7,615 nucleotides of DNA from JAZKFR01 sp040386295. GTDB lineage: Bacteria; Pseudomonadota; Gammaproteobacteria; Burkholderiales; Rhodocyclaceae. Location of the stretch: positions 1-7,615 of the forward strand of contig JAZKFR010000028.1 in NCBI GenBank assembly GCA_040386295.1, read 5' to 3'. The translations under genes and the position numbers were made by a program. This document shows, piece by piece, positions 1 to 6,645 of this stretch. The notes beneath the pieces are model-generated. The model had not been told where the DNA came from and ran no database searches. It saw only the letters and a list, made by a program, of their open reading frames with translations. The first letter of the stretch is position 1. Each line of letters starts with the position of its first letter.

Positions 1-53
1 CCTTCCCCTCTCACACTCGTGGGAGAGGGTGCCCCGGCAGGGGCGGGAGAGGG
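1..53. repeat. GC-rich palindromic intergenic repeat, possible terminator for ffh
   Basis: Two stem-loops lie side by side. In the first, ccctct (6-11) pairs with agaggg (24-29) and cac (12-14) with gtg (19-21), leaving a small gg bulge. In the second, gcccc (31-35) pairs with ggggc (40-44) around a ggca loop. The gggagaggg word occurs twice (21-29 and 45-53). Such runs of ccctctccc/gggagaggg are common dispersed intergenic elements in betaproteobacteria, from general knowledge. It lies about 70 bp beyond the ffh stop codon, so it could end ffh transcription, but no T-run follows on the minus strand. The element may continue beyond the window's left edge. Confidence 0.5.
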
Positions 54-120
54 AATGCACTCAGCCAGCGCAAAAAGTACGGCAACAAGCGCATTGGCAA
101 ACATTACAAAGCAGAGCAAA

Positions 121-1485
121 TCAACGCATCCCCGGCAGCATGCCCTTCATCCCGCGCATCAACTTACCCATACCGCCTTTAGACAACTGCTTCATCATCT
201 TCTGCATTTGCTCAAACTGCTTCAGCAAACGATTCACCTCCTGCACCTGAACACCAGAACCCGAGGCAATGCGACGCTTACGTGAAGCCTTGATCAACTC
301 TGGCTGACGACGCTCAAGCGGCGTCATTGAATTGATGATCCCCTCAATCCGCGCAATGCTTTTATCCTCGGCGCCCGGAATCGCGTTCGGCATCTGGCTG
401 GCAGCTTGGGCAAACTGCGCTGGCAACTTATCGAGCAAAGCAGACATGCCGCCCATTTGGCGCATCTGGGCAATTTGCGCCTTAAAGTCGTTGAGATCAA
501 AACCCTTACCCGATTTAATCTTCTGCGCAAACGCCTGCGCCTTCTCGTTGTCGACGCTCTTCTGCACCTCTTCGATCAAGGACAACACATCGCCCATGCC
601 CAAAATACGCGAGGCCATCCGCTCAGGATGAAACACCTCAAGCCCGCTCAACTTCTCGCCAACCCCGGCGTACTTAATCGGACACCCCGTCACATGCCGC
701 ACCGAGAGCGCCGCGCCGCCGCGCGCATCGCCATCGAGTTTAGTCAGCACAATCCCGGTCAACGGCAAGGCCTCGCCGAAAGCCTTCGCCGTATTCACCG
801 CATCTTGACCAAGCATGGCGTCGACCACAAACAAAGTTTCAATGGGCTTAAGGGCAGCATGCAACTCGACGATTTCTCGCATCATCGCCTGGTCTATCGC
901 CAAACGTCCCGCCGTATCAACGAGCAAAATATCGTGATGATGCCGCTTAGCCCAATCCACAGCATGCTGCGCAATCGCCAAGGGCGTCTCATCAACACTA
1001 GACGGAAAAAAATCAACCTCAGCCTGGACTGCCAAGGTTTTAAGCTGCTCAATCGCAGCCGGACGATAAACGTCACACGAAACAAGCAAGACTTTCTTCT
1101 TCTGCGTTTCGCGCAACAGCTTAGCCAGCTTGCCCACCGTGGTCGTCTTCCCCGCCCCCTGCAAACCCGCCATCAAAATAATCGCCGGCGCCTGCGTCGC
1201 CAGATTGATGCCCTCCTGACTGCCGCCCATAATCCGCGTCAATTCTTTATGCACCACCCCAATCAACGCCTGGCCTGGATTGAGCGAACCAATCACCGCC
1301 TCGCCAATCGCGCGCTCCTTCACCGCCGCAATAAACTCCTTCACCACAGGCAAAGCAACGTCGGCCTCCAACAACGCAAGGCGCACCTCGCGCAAAGCAT
1401 CTGCGATGTTGTTTTCGCTTAAACGCGCTTCACCGCGTAGGTTCTTCATCACGCTGGCAAGGCGTTGTGTCAGGTTATCGAGCAT
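121..1485 (-). CDS. ffh: Signal recognition particle protein Ffh (SRP54 homologue)
   Basis: Ffh is the GTPase subunit of the bacterial signal recognition particle. It binds 4.5S RNA and hydrophobic signal sequences emerging from the ribosome, and delivers nascent inner-membrane proteins to the receptor FtsY. The 454-residue product is of normal family length. The helical N domain covers about residues 1-90. The G domain shows the P-loop GLQGAGKTT (107-115), DTAGR (190-194) and TKLD (248-251), followed by DARGG. The methionine-rich M domain runs from about 300 to 454. It contains the RNA-binding SRKRRIASGSG motif (401-411) and a Met/Lys/Gly-rich tail ending LPGMR. The ATG start is preceded by a modest purine stretch (cggga on the minus strand) and gives the usual MLDNLTQRL opening. 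The gene is intact. It is transcribed away from the ypjD-like gene, whose start codon is 30 bp off. Confidence 0.98.
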   Translation of the reverse strand: MLDNLTQRLASVMKNLRGEARLSENNIADALREVRLALLEADVALPVVKEFIAAVKERAIGEAVIGSLNPGQALIGVVHKELTRIMGGSQEGINLATQAPAIILMAGLQGAGKTTTVGKLAKLLRETQKKKVLLVSCDVYRPAAIEQLKTLAVQAEVDFFPSSVDETPLAIAQHAVDWAKRHHHDILLVDTAGRLAIDQAMMREIVELHAALKPIETLFVVDAMLGQDAVNTAKAFGEALPLTGIVLTKLDGDARGGAALSVRHVTGCPIKYAGVGEKLSGLEVFHPERMASRILGMGDVLSLIEEVQKSVDNEKAQAFAQKIKSGKGFDLNDFKAQIAQMRQMGGMSALLDKLPAQFAQAASQMPNAIPGAEDKSIARIEGIINSMTPLERRQPELIKASRKRRIASGSGVQVQEVNRLLKQFEQMQKMMKQLSKGGMGKLMRGMKGMLPGMR

Positions 1486-1515
1486 GGTTTTCCCGGCTTA
1501 GTGTAGACTTCAAAA

Positions 1516-2412
1516 ATGCTCGACATTCTACTGCACCTTCCCCTACATGCCGCCGCAACACTGCTTTATGCGGTGCTCGGACTGTATTTCTTCTACACCC
1601 GCTGGTACCAAAACACGGCTCAAGACGCAACGCACAACGCAAGCCACACCCCAAGCACCGCCGTTTCAACGCGCACAACACGCACAACGCACACAATGCG
1701 TAACTGGGAAAGAGCCAGCATCGCCCTCGCCCTCGCTGTGCATGGCGTCGCCCTATATACCGGCCTATTCGGCGCCAACAGCCTGCATTTCTCGTTTAGC
1801 TACGCCATCTCCTCAATGCTCTGGCTAGCGGCACTCTTCTACTGGCTAGAAAGCTTCCGCCTACGCATGGATGGTCTACAAGCCGTCATCCTGCCCCTGG
1901 CAGCAATCAGCAGCGCACTTCCGCTGTACTTCCCCCACCTACGGCAAATCGAGCACGCCGACACCTGGGGCTTCAAAGTTCACTTCCTGGTCGCCATGCT
2001 CGCCTACGGCTTATTCACCCTAGCCGCCCTACACGCAGTCTTTATGAGCATCATCGAACGCAGGCTGCATCGCGGCGTACTATCGCAACGTCTCGCCAGC
2101 CTGCCCCCCATTTTGGCCATGGAAGCCTCGCTATTTCGCATCATCTGGCTCGCCTTCTCCTTACTAACCCTAACCTTGGCCAGCGGCTTCTTCTTTTCCG
2201 AACAACTCTTTTCTCGCGCCGCCACGTTTGACCACAAAACCGTTTTCGCCCTAGCCGCCTGGCTAGTTTTTGCCGCCCTACTGCTCGGACGCCACGCCTA
2301 CGGCTGGCGCGGACGCACAGCCCTACGCTGGACCCTCAGCGGCTTCTTCATTTTGCTCATAGCCTACGTAGGCAGCCGCTTCGTCTTTGAAGTCTTACTA
2401 GGCCGCCTCTAG
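1516..2412 (+). CDS. ypjD: CcsA/YpjD-family inner membrane protein (cytochrome c assembly-like)
   Basis: This is a 298-residue integral membrane protein of the CcsA/HemX/YpjD family. CcsA proper handles haem for cytochrome c maturation, but the role of the stand-alone YpjD branch is unclear, so no reaction is claimed. About eight hydrophobic segments are visible (roughly 11-28, 66-84, 92-111, 119-139, 152-177, 205-225, 240-259 and 268-287). The family signature WGFKVHFLVAMLAYGLF (151-167) carries a conserved His156. Further histidines lie in the DHKTVFA segment (His240) and at LGRHAYGWRGR (His260). The C-terminal half is very typical of betaproteobacterial members. After the first helix there is an unusual Thr/Arg/His-rich stretch (about 31-62) that looks longer than the usual loop. 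No clear Shine-Dalgarno sequence precedes the ATG at 1516. The head-to-head position beside ffh supports the family call. Confidence 0.85.
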   Translation: MLDILLHLPLHAAATLLYAVLGLYFFYTRWYQNTAQDATHNASHTPSTAVSTRTTRTTHTMRNWERASIALALAVHGVALYTGLFGANSLHFSFSYAISSMLWLAALFYWLESFRLRMDGLQAVILPLAAISSALPLYFPHLRQIEHADTWGFKVHFLVAMLAYGLFTLAALHAVFMSIIERRLHRGVLSQRLASLPPILAMEASLFRIIWLAFSLLTLTLASGFFFSEQLFSRAATFDHKTVFALAAWLVFAALLLGRHAYGWRGRTALRWTLSGFFILLIAYVGSRFVFEVLLGRL

Positions 2413-2426
2413 CAACCGCCCCACCT

Positions 2427-2905
2427 TCACTTCAACTCATCACCACGCAATGGCAGCAACAAATCGACCTGGCTCTGACGGCAGGTCGGCAACTTTTCCA
2501 GCATCTGCGCCAACCAAGCGGCTGCTCAATACCGTTGAGCTTCGCGGTCGCGAGCAAACTCTGAATCGCTGGCGTAACGGTACAACGCTGGCCATTCGAT
2601 GCACCATCCGCCTGCACAGTCCGGGCGGATGGTGCAGGCGGATGGCTCGGGTGTTTGGGGGCAGTGCTTCGTTTGTGCGCGCTGACGCTTGCTTTAGGGG
2701 TGGTCGATGTGACGGGGATGAGCGTTAGAGCTGGGGTGATGGGCGTTGGCGGATTCAATTGGCCTGCGAGCTCTTGGGTGCGCCAATGGCTGAAGATTTT
2801 GAACCAAATGCCTTGCCGCGCGCGGTAGGCGCGTTGCGTCAGCCCGCTTTGTCGCCAGCCAGCAAGATGGTTTGTCCAGTAGGTGGTTTGGGTTTGCCTG
2901 TCCAT
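2427..2905 (-). pseudogene. IS66-family insertion sequence remnant: orf1 (tnpA) joined to the 3' end of the transposase gene
   Basis: The minus-strand frame from 2905 opens with MDRQTQTTYWTNHLAGWRQ, then SGLTQRAYRARQG and SHWRTQELAG. This is the pattern of the small first ORF of IS66-type elements, a helix-turn-helix-like accessory protein. A Pro/Ser/Thr-rich stretch follows (about residues 50-100). The frame then reads SLLATAKLNGIE (residues 116-127), which is the conserved C-terminal motif of the IS66 DDE transposase, a different gene. After a one-base loss near 2514-2515, the sequence continues in another frame as LAQMLEKLPTCRQSQVDLLL and ends in GDELK at a stop at 2427-2429. The second small ORF and nearly all of the transposase are missing, so this is an internally deleted, dead element. 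The frame left open on paper (2432-2905) is not a functional gene. No terminal inverted repeats were identified. Confidence 0.8.
2600..2636. repeat. 13-bp perfect inverted repeat inside the IS66 remnant
   Basis: The arm tgcaccatccgcc (2600-2612) and its exact reverse complement ggcggatggtgca (2624-2636) flank an 11-nt loop. The word ggcggatgg is also repeated directly 13 bp further on (2624-2632 and 2637-2645). The structure sits between the orf1-like and the transposase-like segments of the IS66 remnant, close to the presumed deletion junction. It could be a by-product of that rearrangement or a small separate palindromic element. Confidence 0.6.
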
Positions 2906-3235
2906 GTGTTTTACCCTTTTGTGAGAAGGGCAATTTTGCGCGGTGGCGCGACGGGATTATAGGCGGGGCGGCTGGACGGTTACAATGCAACGCTTTGTCT
3001 CGGATGCCCAGGAGGATATTTTGAGATCTTGCAGGGAAATCATTAAGGCCTTTGAGGCTAGTTAGATCGCTACCATGCAAGGCTGGGGGCAAAGTGGAGT
3101 GCTAGGGCGTCATAAATCAATAGAGTCAGGTGCACTTGATTTGCCCTAGCCAATACATACCCACCCCCTTATCAATCACACCCACCAGTGGCGACAAAGG
3201 CAGCACCGAATTACATAAAGCATGAGAAGTACAAC
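2906..3235. other. Gene-free stretch between the IS66 remnant and the KAS III gene
   Basis: No open frame here resembles a known protein. A strong aggagg (3010-3015) is followed only by a 14-codon frame opening with TTG at 3021. The main structure is the inverted repeat at 3101-3150. No convincing -35/-10 pair for the downstream gene was found. The sequence probably includes IS66 end material and decayed DNA, but I cannot define a boundary. Confidence 0.5.
3101..3150. repeat. Interrupted inverted repeat upstream of the KAS III gene
   Basis: The outer arms gctagggc (3101-3108) and gccctagc (3143-3150) are perfectly complementary. The inner arms aaatcaa (3114-3120) and ttgattt (3136-3142) also pair, with a gtcat bulge on the left side only. 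The loop holds tagagtcaggtgcac. The word aatcaatagagtcag (3115-3129) matches the repeat word aatcaatggggtcag found at 6496-6510 beyond the kinase at 13 of 15 positions, so the two may be related mobile or palindromic elements. It could instead be a terminator or operator, since it ends about 85 bp before the KAS III start. Confidence 0.6.
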
Positions 3236-4201
3236 ATGATCATCAAAGGTATTGCCGCAAGCTTCCCCTCACGAAAAGTGACGAATGAAGAGGTTGTCGA
3301 TCTAATTAAATTTCACTCAAAGAATTACCAAGACGATCTGGAGCACCTCTCCAGACTCATTAAAACGCTTTTAGACAAAAGCGGCCTGATCACCAGAAAC
3401 TGGTGCGCACACCACGAATCTCCGCTTGATCATGTCGCCATGGCAGTACGAGGCAGCTTGTCGGAGTCGTACTTACAAGCAGCGCATATTGAACTTTTTA
3501 TTTATGTTGGCATTGGCCGGGGCTTTCTTGAGCCGGGCAACAGCTACATGATCGCAAAAGCACTGGGCTTTAAAAACGCTGAGTGCTTCGACGTGATTGA
3601 TGCGTGCATGAGTTGGGCCAGAGCGATGTCTCTAGTCGATAGCTTGTTTAAAACCGGCAAATATAAAAACGCCATGATCGTCAATGCAGAGTTCAACATG
3701 ACGGAAGGCGGACCGCTCTACCCGGATAACTTTAATCTCGAAGCTAAGCATCAACTCGAATACCTCATGCCATCGTTCACCATTGGCGAAGCAGCTACTG
3801 CAAGCTTACTATTCCCGCACAAACCAGAGAATTTCAAATTTCATTTTCATGCAAAACCTGATCTTTCTGACCTGTGCACTATCCCAATGAACGGGTACGA
3901 AGGCTTCTGTCACCCCACTGAAAAAATCGGAAAAAATGGCGCGATGAGATTCACCTCATTTGGTCACGACCTCCACGAGCATGCTGATTTAGAACTACCG
4001 TTGAGCATCAAAAATTTACCGATCAAAAAAAGCGAGATCGATATTGTGTTTACACACGCCTCTTCAAAAACAGCCTGGACTGGTTATGGAAAGAAAGCGG
4101 GCATATCCGAGAAGATTTATCACATCTATCAAAACACCGGAAACCTTGTTTCAGCCTCTGTTCCTGCCGCCATATCACGGCAAAAAACGATAGCGCATTA
4201 A
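3236..4201 (+). CDS. FabH-like 3-oxoacyl-ACP synthase III (KAS III) family enzyme, C-terminus disrupted
   Basis: This is a thiolase-fold condensing enzyme of the KAS III type. Family members join an acyl-CoA or acyl-ACP starter to an acyl-ACP or similar partner; relatives such as PqsD, PpyS and DarB make signal molecules or specialised metabolites. Counting from the ATG at 3236, the catalytic Cys lies in DVIDACMSW (Cys124), the His in FTHASS (His274) and the Asn in TGNLVSASVP (Asn303), so the triad is complete. IGEAATA is also family-typical. The start at 3236 gives the usual MIIKGIAASFPS opening, with gagaag just upstream; an in-frame GTG at 3188 would add 16 unlikely residues. The frame stops at 4199-4201 before the last beta strands, which survive in displaced frames up to 4276. 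It lies directly upstream of the CqsS-like kinase in the same direction. Base composition is AT-richer than in ffh. It is unlikely to be the housekeeping FabH, because no fatty-acid genes are nearby and the sequence is divergent. Confidence 0.85.
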   Translation: MIIKGIAASFPSRKVTNEEVVDLIKFHSKNYQDDLEHLSRLIKTLLDKSGLITRNWCAHHESPLDHVAMAVRGSLSESYLQAAHIELFIYVGIGRGFLEPGNSYMIAKALGFKNAECFDVIDACMSWARAMSLVDSLFKTGKYKNAMIVNAEFNMTEGGPLYPDNFNLEAKHQLEYLMPSFTIGEAATASLLFPHKPENFKFHFHAKPDLSDLCTIPMNGYEGFCHPTEKIGKNGAMRFTSFGHDLHEHADLELPLSIKNLPIKKSEIDIVFTHASSKTAWTGYGKKAGISEKIYHIYQNTGNLVSASVPAAISRQKTIAH

Positions 4202-4276
4202 AACGCGATGACCAGGTGCTGTGGCTAAGTTGAGCGTGCCGGAATGTCATTTGGCATCATTAATTTTGTACTCTGA
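4180..4276 (+). pseudogene. Frame-displaced C-terminal end of the KAS III gene
   Basis: Past the point where the main frame goes off course, the -1 frame reads AKNDSALKRDDQVLWLS (4180-4230). This is the expected penultimate part of a KAS III protein. The original frame then resumes as AGMSFGIINFVL (4238-4273) with a stop at 4274-4276, a typical KAS III end. Adding one A to the A6 run (4182-4187) and removing one T at 4230-4231 would restore one continuous product of about 346 residues ending in these segments. The restored stop would lie 15 bp before the kinase start, a normal operon spacing. Either the gene has two compensating indels or the sequence has homopolymer errors. Confidence 0.7.
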
Positions 4277-4291
4277 GACGCTGAGGTTTTT

Positions 4292-6406
4292 ATGCGCCCA
4301 ACGTTTTGTTTTCTGGAAAATCTACAAAAAAAACTGATCGATGGTGTTCGGTCTTCGGACTATAACGTCTTCGCGGTTGGTGCTATGGGATCAGTCGGCC
4401 ATCCTTTGTTTTGGCTTTGGTGGACATTTGTTGCGCCTCAGCCTTATGAAGATTTGAAGCTCAGGATCATCGGCACGATATTGTGCTTCCTACTCTTACT
4501 GAAAAACCACTGGCCTAAAAGGCTGAAAAGATTCTTCTATGCGTACTGGTTTTGTACGGTGCTCTACACCCTGCCGTTCTTTTTTACGTACTACCTCATC
4601 GCCAGTCATTACTCAACACTGTGGTCGATGGGTGAGATGGCCGTTGCTTTCTTCATCGTTACAGTCGTACCAGGTTATTTGATCCAGGCAATCAATATAG
4701 GGCTTGGCGTTCTTCTGGCCATTGGCTACGCCTACATAACCATCCCAAGCGCTCTTTATTTTGATCAACATTTATTTTTGTTCGTTTATTTACCAGCTTT
4801 GATCTTCGCCACAACGGCTGCGGTTATCTTCAGTTACAGCAATTTAAAGGGTCATCTCGCCCAGGGAAGAACTAAGGTGCTGCAAGCGCTGGCCGCTTCC
4901 ATCGCTCACGAAATGCGCAACCCCATGAGCCAAATCAAATACAGCCTGGATACCATAGGTCACACCCTACCAGCACCGACAACCACTGCCTGTACCCAAG
5001 TACCCACACAAGAATTGGCCGTTCTTTACCAGCAGCTGGCTCAAGGACAAATCGCAATTAAACGTGGTTTGCAAGTCATCGCCATGACATTGGACGAAGT
5101 GAGCGCCAAGCCTATCGATGCAAGCAATTTCTCCTACCTGTCCGCCGCCAAAACAACGCAACAAGCAGTCGACGAATACAGCTACGAAAGCGAGAACGAG
5201 CGTCAGAAAATCAAGGTGGTGGTGTTCAATGATTTCACTTTCAAAGGCAACGAAACCAGCTACCTCTTCGTGCTGTTCAACCTCATCAAAAATGCCCTGT
5301 ATTACTTCAAGCAGCGCCCAGATGCCAGCATTACGATCACCATTGACAGACCTAACGTGATCGTCAGAGACACGGGGCCAGGTATACCAAAGCAGCTGCT
5401 CGCACAGCTCTTCCAAGCATTCAAAACTTCAGGAAAATCGGATGGCACGGGGTTAGGTTTGGCCTACTGCCAGCGCGCCATGCAGGCTTTTGGCGGATCG
5501 ATCACCTGCGCTTCCGTGCTGGGCGAGTACACAACATTTACCCTGAGTTTTTCACCTGTCGCGCAAGCTGAGCTTGATGCCCATCGGGCGCAGTTATTGC
5601 ACTCAGCACAAGTGCTTTTCAAGGGCAAACGCATCCTCATCGTTGACGATTCCACGACACAGCGCGCCGCCACCCGACACATGCTGCAAGGCATGGATTG
5701 CCTCCTCGACGAAGCAGAGAACGGCCAGTTAGCATTGAATCAATTACAAAAAACCCACTACGACCTAATCGTTATTGATCTAAATATGCCTGCACTAGAC
5801 GCCTACGCCACCACCGAAAAAATCCGCGCAGGCGTTGTACCCCGAGCCAAGCTCGTGCCGATTGTGGCTTCCACCAACGAGTCTGCGCACATGGCAAGCG
5901 TCAAAACGCAAAAGGTAGGAATGAATGGTTTCGTGAGCAAAGCATGTAGTCAGCTTGAACTCATTGAGGTCTTGCAAGAAGCGTTAAAACAAGCTGAACA
6001 ACAAACGAAGATTGAAGCTGCGGCAGATGTGTTGACAGGAAAAACCATACTGATCGCCGACGACGTTGACATCAACCGAAAAATTGCTGGTGCTTACGCG
6101 GCACGCTGGGGCATGAAAATTGTAGAAGCCTCGCATGGCGCGGAGGTACTTGAACTATTGATCAACCAAGGCATCAAGGTTGACATCGTCTTGATGGACA
6201 TGGAAATGCCGGGCTTAAGCGGCATGGAAACTACCCGCACCATACGCGCACAAGCGCGTTACCAGAATCTACCTATCCTTGCGCTCACAGGTAACTTCAG
6301 CGAAGGCAGCATCCAATCCGCCCACACCTCAGGCATGAATGATTTCATCAGCAAACCTTTTGAGGCGGATGTGCTGCGCGAAAAATTAAGCCAGCAATTA
6401 ACGTAA
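4292..6406 (+). CDS. CqsS/LqsS-like membrane hybrid histidine kinase with two receiver domains
   Basis: This 704-residue sensor kinase resembles quorum-sensing kinases of the CqsS/LqsS/PhcS group, which sense small hydrophobic autoinducers through a six-helix membrane domain. Hydrophobic segments lie at about 26-47, 57-70, 81-103, 111-132, 133-150 and 161-183. APQPYEDLKLRI (48-59) recalls the CqsS loop after the first helix. The H-box is SIAHEMRNPMSQI with phospho-acceptor His206. The ATPase domain has FNLIKNALYYF (329-339, N-box Asn334), DTGPGIP (360-366) and GTGLGLA (385-391). Receiver 1 (about 446-565) has Asp452/453, phospho-acceptor Asp496 and Lys550. Receiver 2 (about 584-704) has Asp590/591, Asp636, Thr666 and Lys688 in SKPF. 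All key residues are present, so both receivers look active, although Lys550 is followed by Ala rather than Pro. There is no Hpt or DNA-binding output domain, so a phosphotransfer partner must lie elsewhere. A weak gagg (4283-4286) precedes the ATG. It probably forms an operon with the KAS III gene. The family call is strong; the ligand is unknown. Confidence 0.88.
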   Translation: MRPTFCFLENLQKKLIDGVRSSDYNVFAVGAMGSVGHPLFWLWWTFVAPQPYEDLKLRIIGTILCFLLLLKNHWPKRLKRFFYAYWFCTVLYTLPFFFTYYLIASHYSTLWSMGEMAVAFFIVTVVPGYLIQAINIGLGVLLAIGYAYITIPSALYFDQHLFLFVYLPALIFATTAAVIFSYSNLKGHLAQGRTKVLQALAASIAHEMRNPMSQIKYSLDTIGHTLPAPTTTACTQVPTQELAVLYQQLAQGQIAIKRGLQVIAMTLDEVSAKPIDASNFSYLSAAKTTQQAVDEYSYESENERQKIKVVVFNDFTFKGNETSYLFVLFNLIKNALYYFKQRPDASITITIDRPNVIVRDTGPGIPKQLLAQLFQAFKTSGKSDGTGLGLAYCQRAMQAFGGSITCASVLGEYTTFTLSFSPVAQAELDAHRAQLLHSAQVLFKGKRILIVDDSTTQRAATRHMLQGMDCLLDEAENGQLALNQLQKTHYDLIVIDLNMPALDAYATTEKIRAGVVPRAKLVPIVASTNESAHMASVKTQKVGMNGFVSKACSQLELIEVLQEALKQAEQQTKIEAAADVLTGKTILIADDVDINRKIAGAYAARWGMKIVEASHGAEVLELLINQGIKVDIVLMDMEMPGLSGMETTRTIRAQARYQNLPILALTGNFSEGSIQSAHTSGMNDFISKPFEADVLREKLSQQLT

Positions 6407-6478
6407 GTTTAAAAATGCAAAGATCAAACGCTGCCCAAACGCCTCACCCGCCATCTACTGCTAGCCCTCACCCTACTG

Positions 6479-6645
6479 AAAATCAATGGGGTCAAAAATC
6501 AATGGGGTCAGATTCGGTTGATTTCGATCATAACAACGCGTGTTGATCTGTTTCGGTTGTCCAAGAAGAACACACCTTGGCGAGCATGCTATTCGCCGCT
6601 TCAGGTCCTAATTAAGAATCAACCTACTCTGACCCCATTGATTTT
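6479..6645. repeat. MITE-like element with terminal inverted repeats and a tandem left end
   Basis: The 16-mer aaaatcaatggggtca occurs twice in tandem (6479-6494 and 6495-6510). Its reverse complement lies at 6630-6645. The match extends to 18 bp (6495-6512 against 6628-6645). After three mismatches, a further eight paired bases (ggttgatt 6516-6523, aatcaacc 6617-6624) give 29-nt arms with a 93-nt centre. The centre contains smaller palindromes such as caacgcgtgttg (6533-6544) and a ggcga...tcgcc stem (about 6579-6597). It has no coding capacity. The word tggggtcaga is familiar from dispersed repeats in environmental proteobacteria, some linked to REP-associated tyrosine transposases. That link is recalled, not tested here. 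Confidence 0.7.

Noticed and set aside
406..1422. 338-codon plus-strand open frame opposite ffh
   Set aside because: It is entirely antisense to a clearly conserved gene, its Arg/Gln/His-rich translation resembles no family, and it arises from ffh codon bias.
3021..3065. 14-codon frame starting at TTG after a strong aggagg (3010-3015)
   Set aside because: The frame is very short, has no recognised peptide and lies in a decayed region; a purine run alone is not enough.
2694..3092. 132-codon minus-strand frame overlapping the IS66 remnant
   Set aside because: It is out of frame with the IS66 orf1 signature, rich in Pro/Ala/Arg, and has no recognisable motif.
4182..4187. Programmed -1 frameshifting at the A6 run in the KAS III gene
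   Set aside because: A -1 slip would reach only a stop at 4231 and still omit the AGMSFGIINF end in the original frame. A second shift back would be required, so indels or sequence errors explain it better.
4967..5416. 149-codon minus-strand frame inside the kinase gene
   Set aside because: The kinase frame has conserved motifs throughout this stretch; the antisense product is a shadow without recognisable features.
4292..6406. Naming the kinase cqsS, lqsS or phcS outright
   Set aside because: Family features fit, but the partner synthase differs and there are two receivers, so orthology to any one is not supported.
6479..6510. Start of a CRISPR array from the tandem 16-mers
   Set aside because: There are only two direct copies with no spacer between them and an inverted third copy, which fits terminal repeats of a small mobile element.
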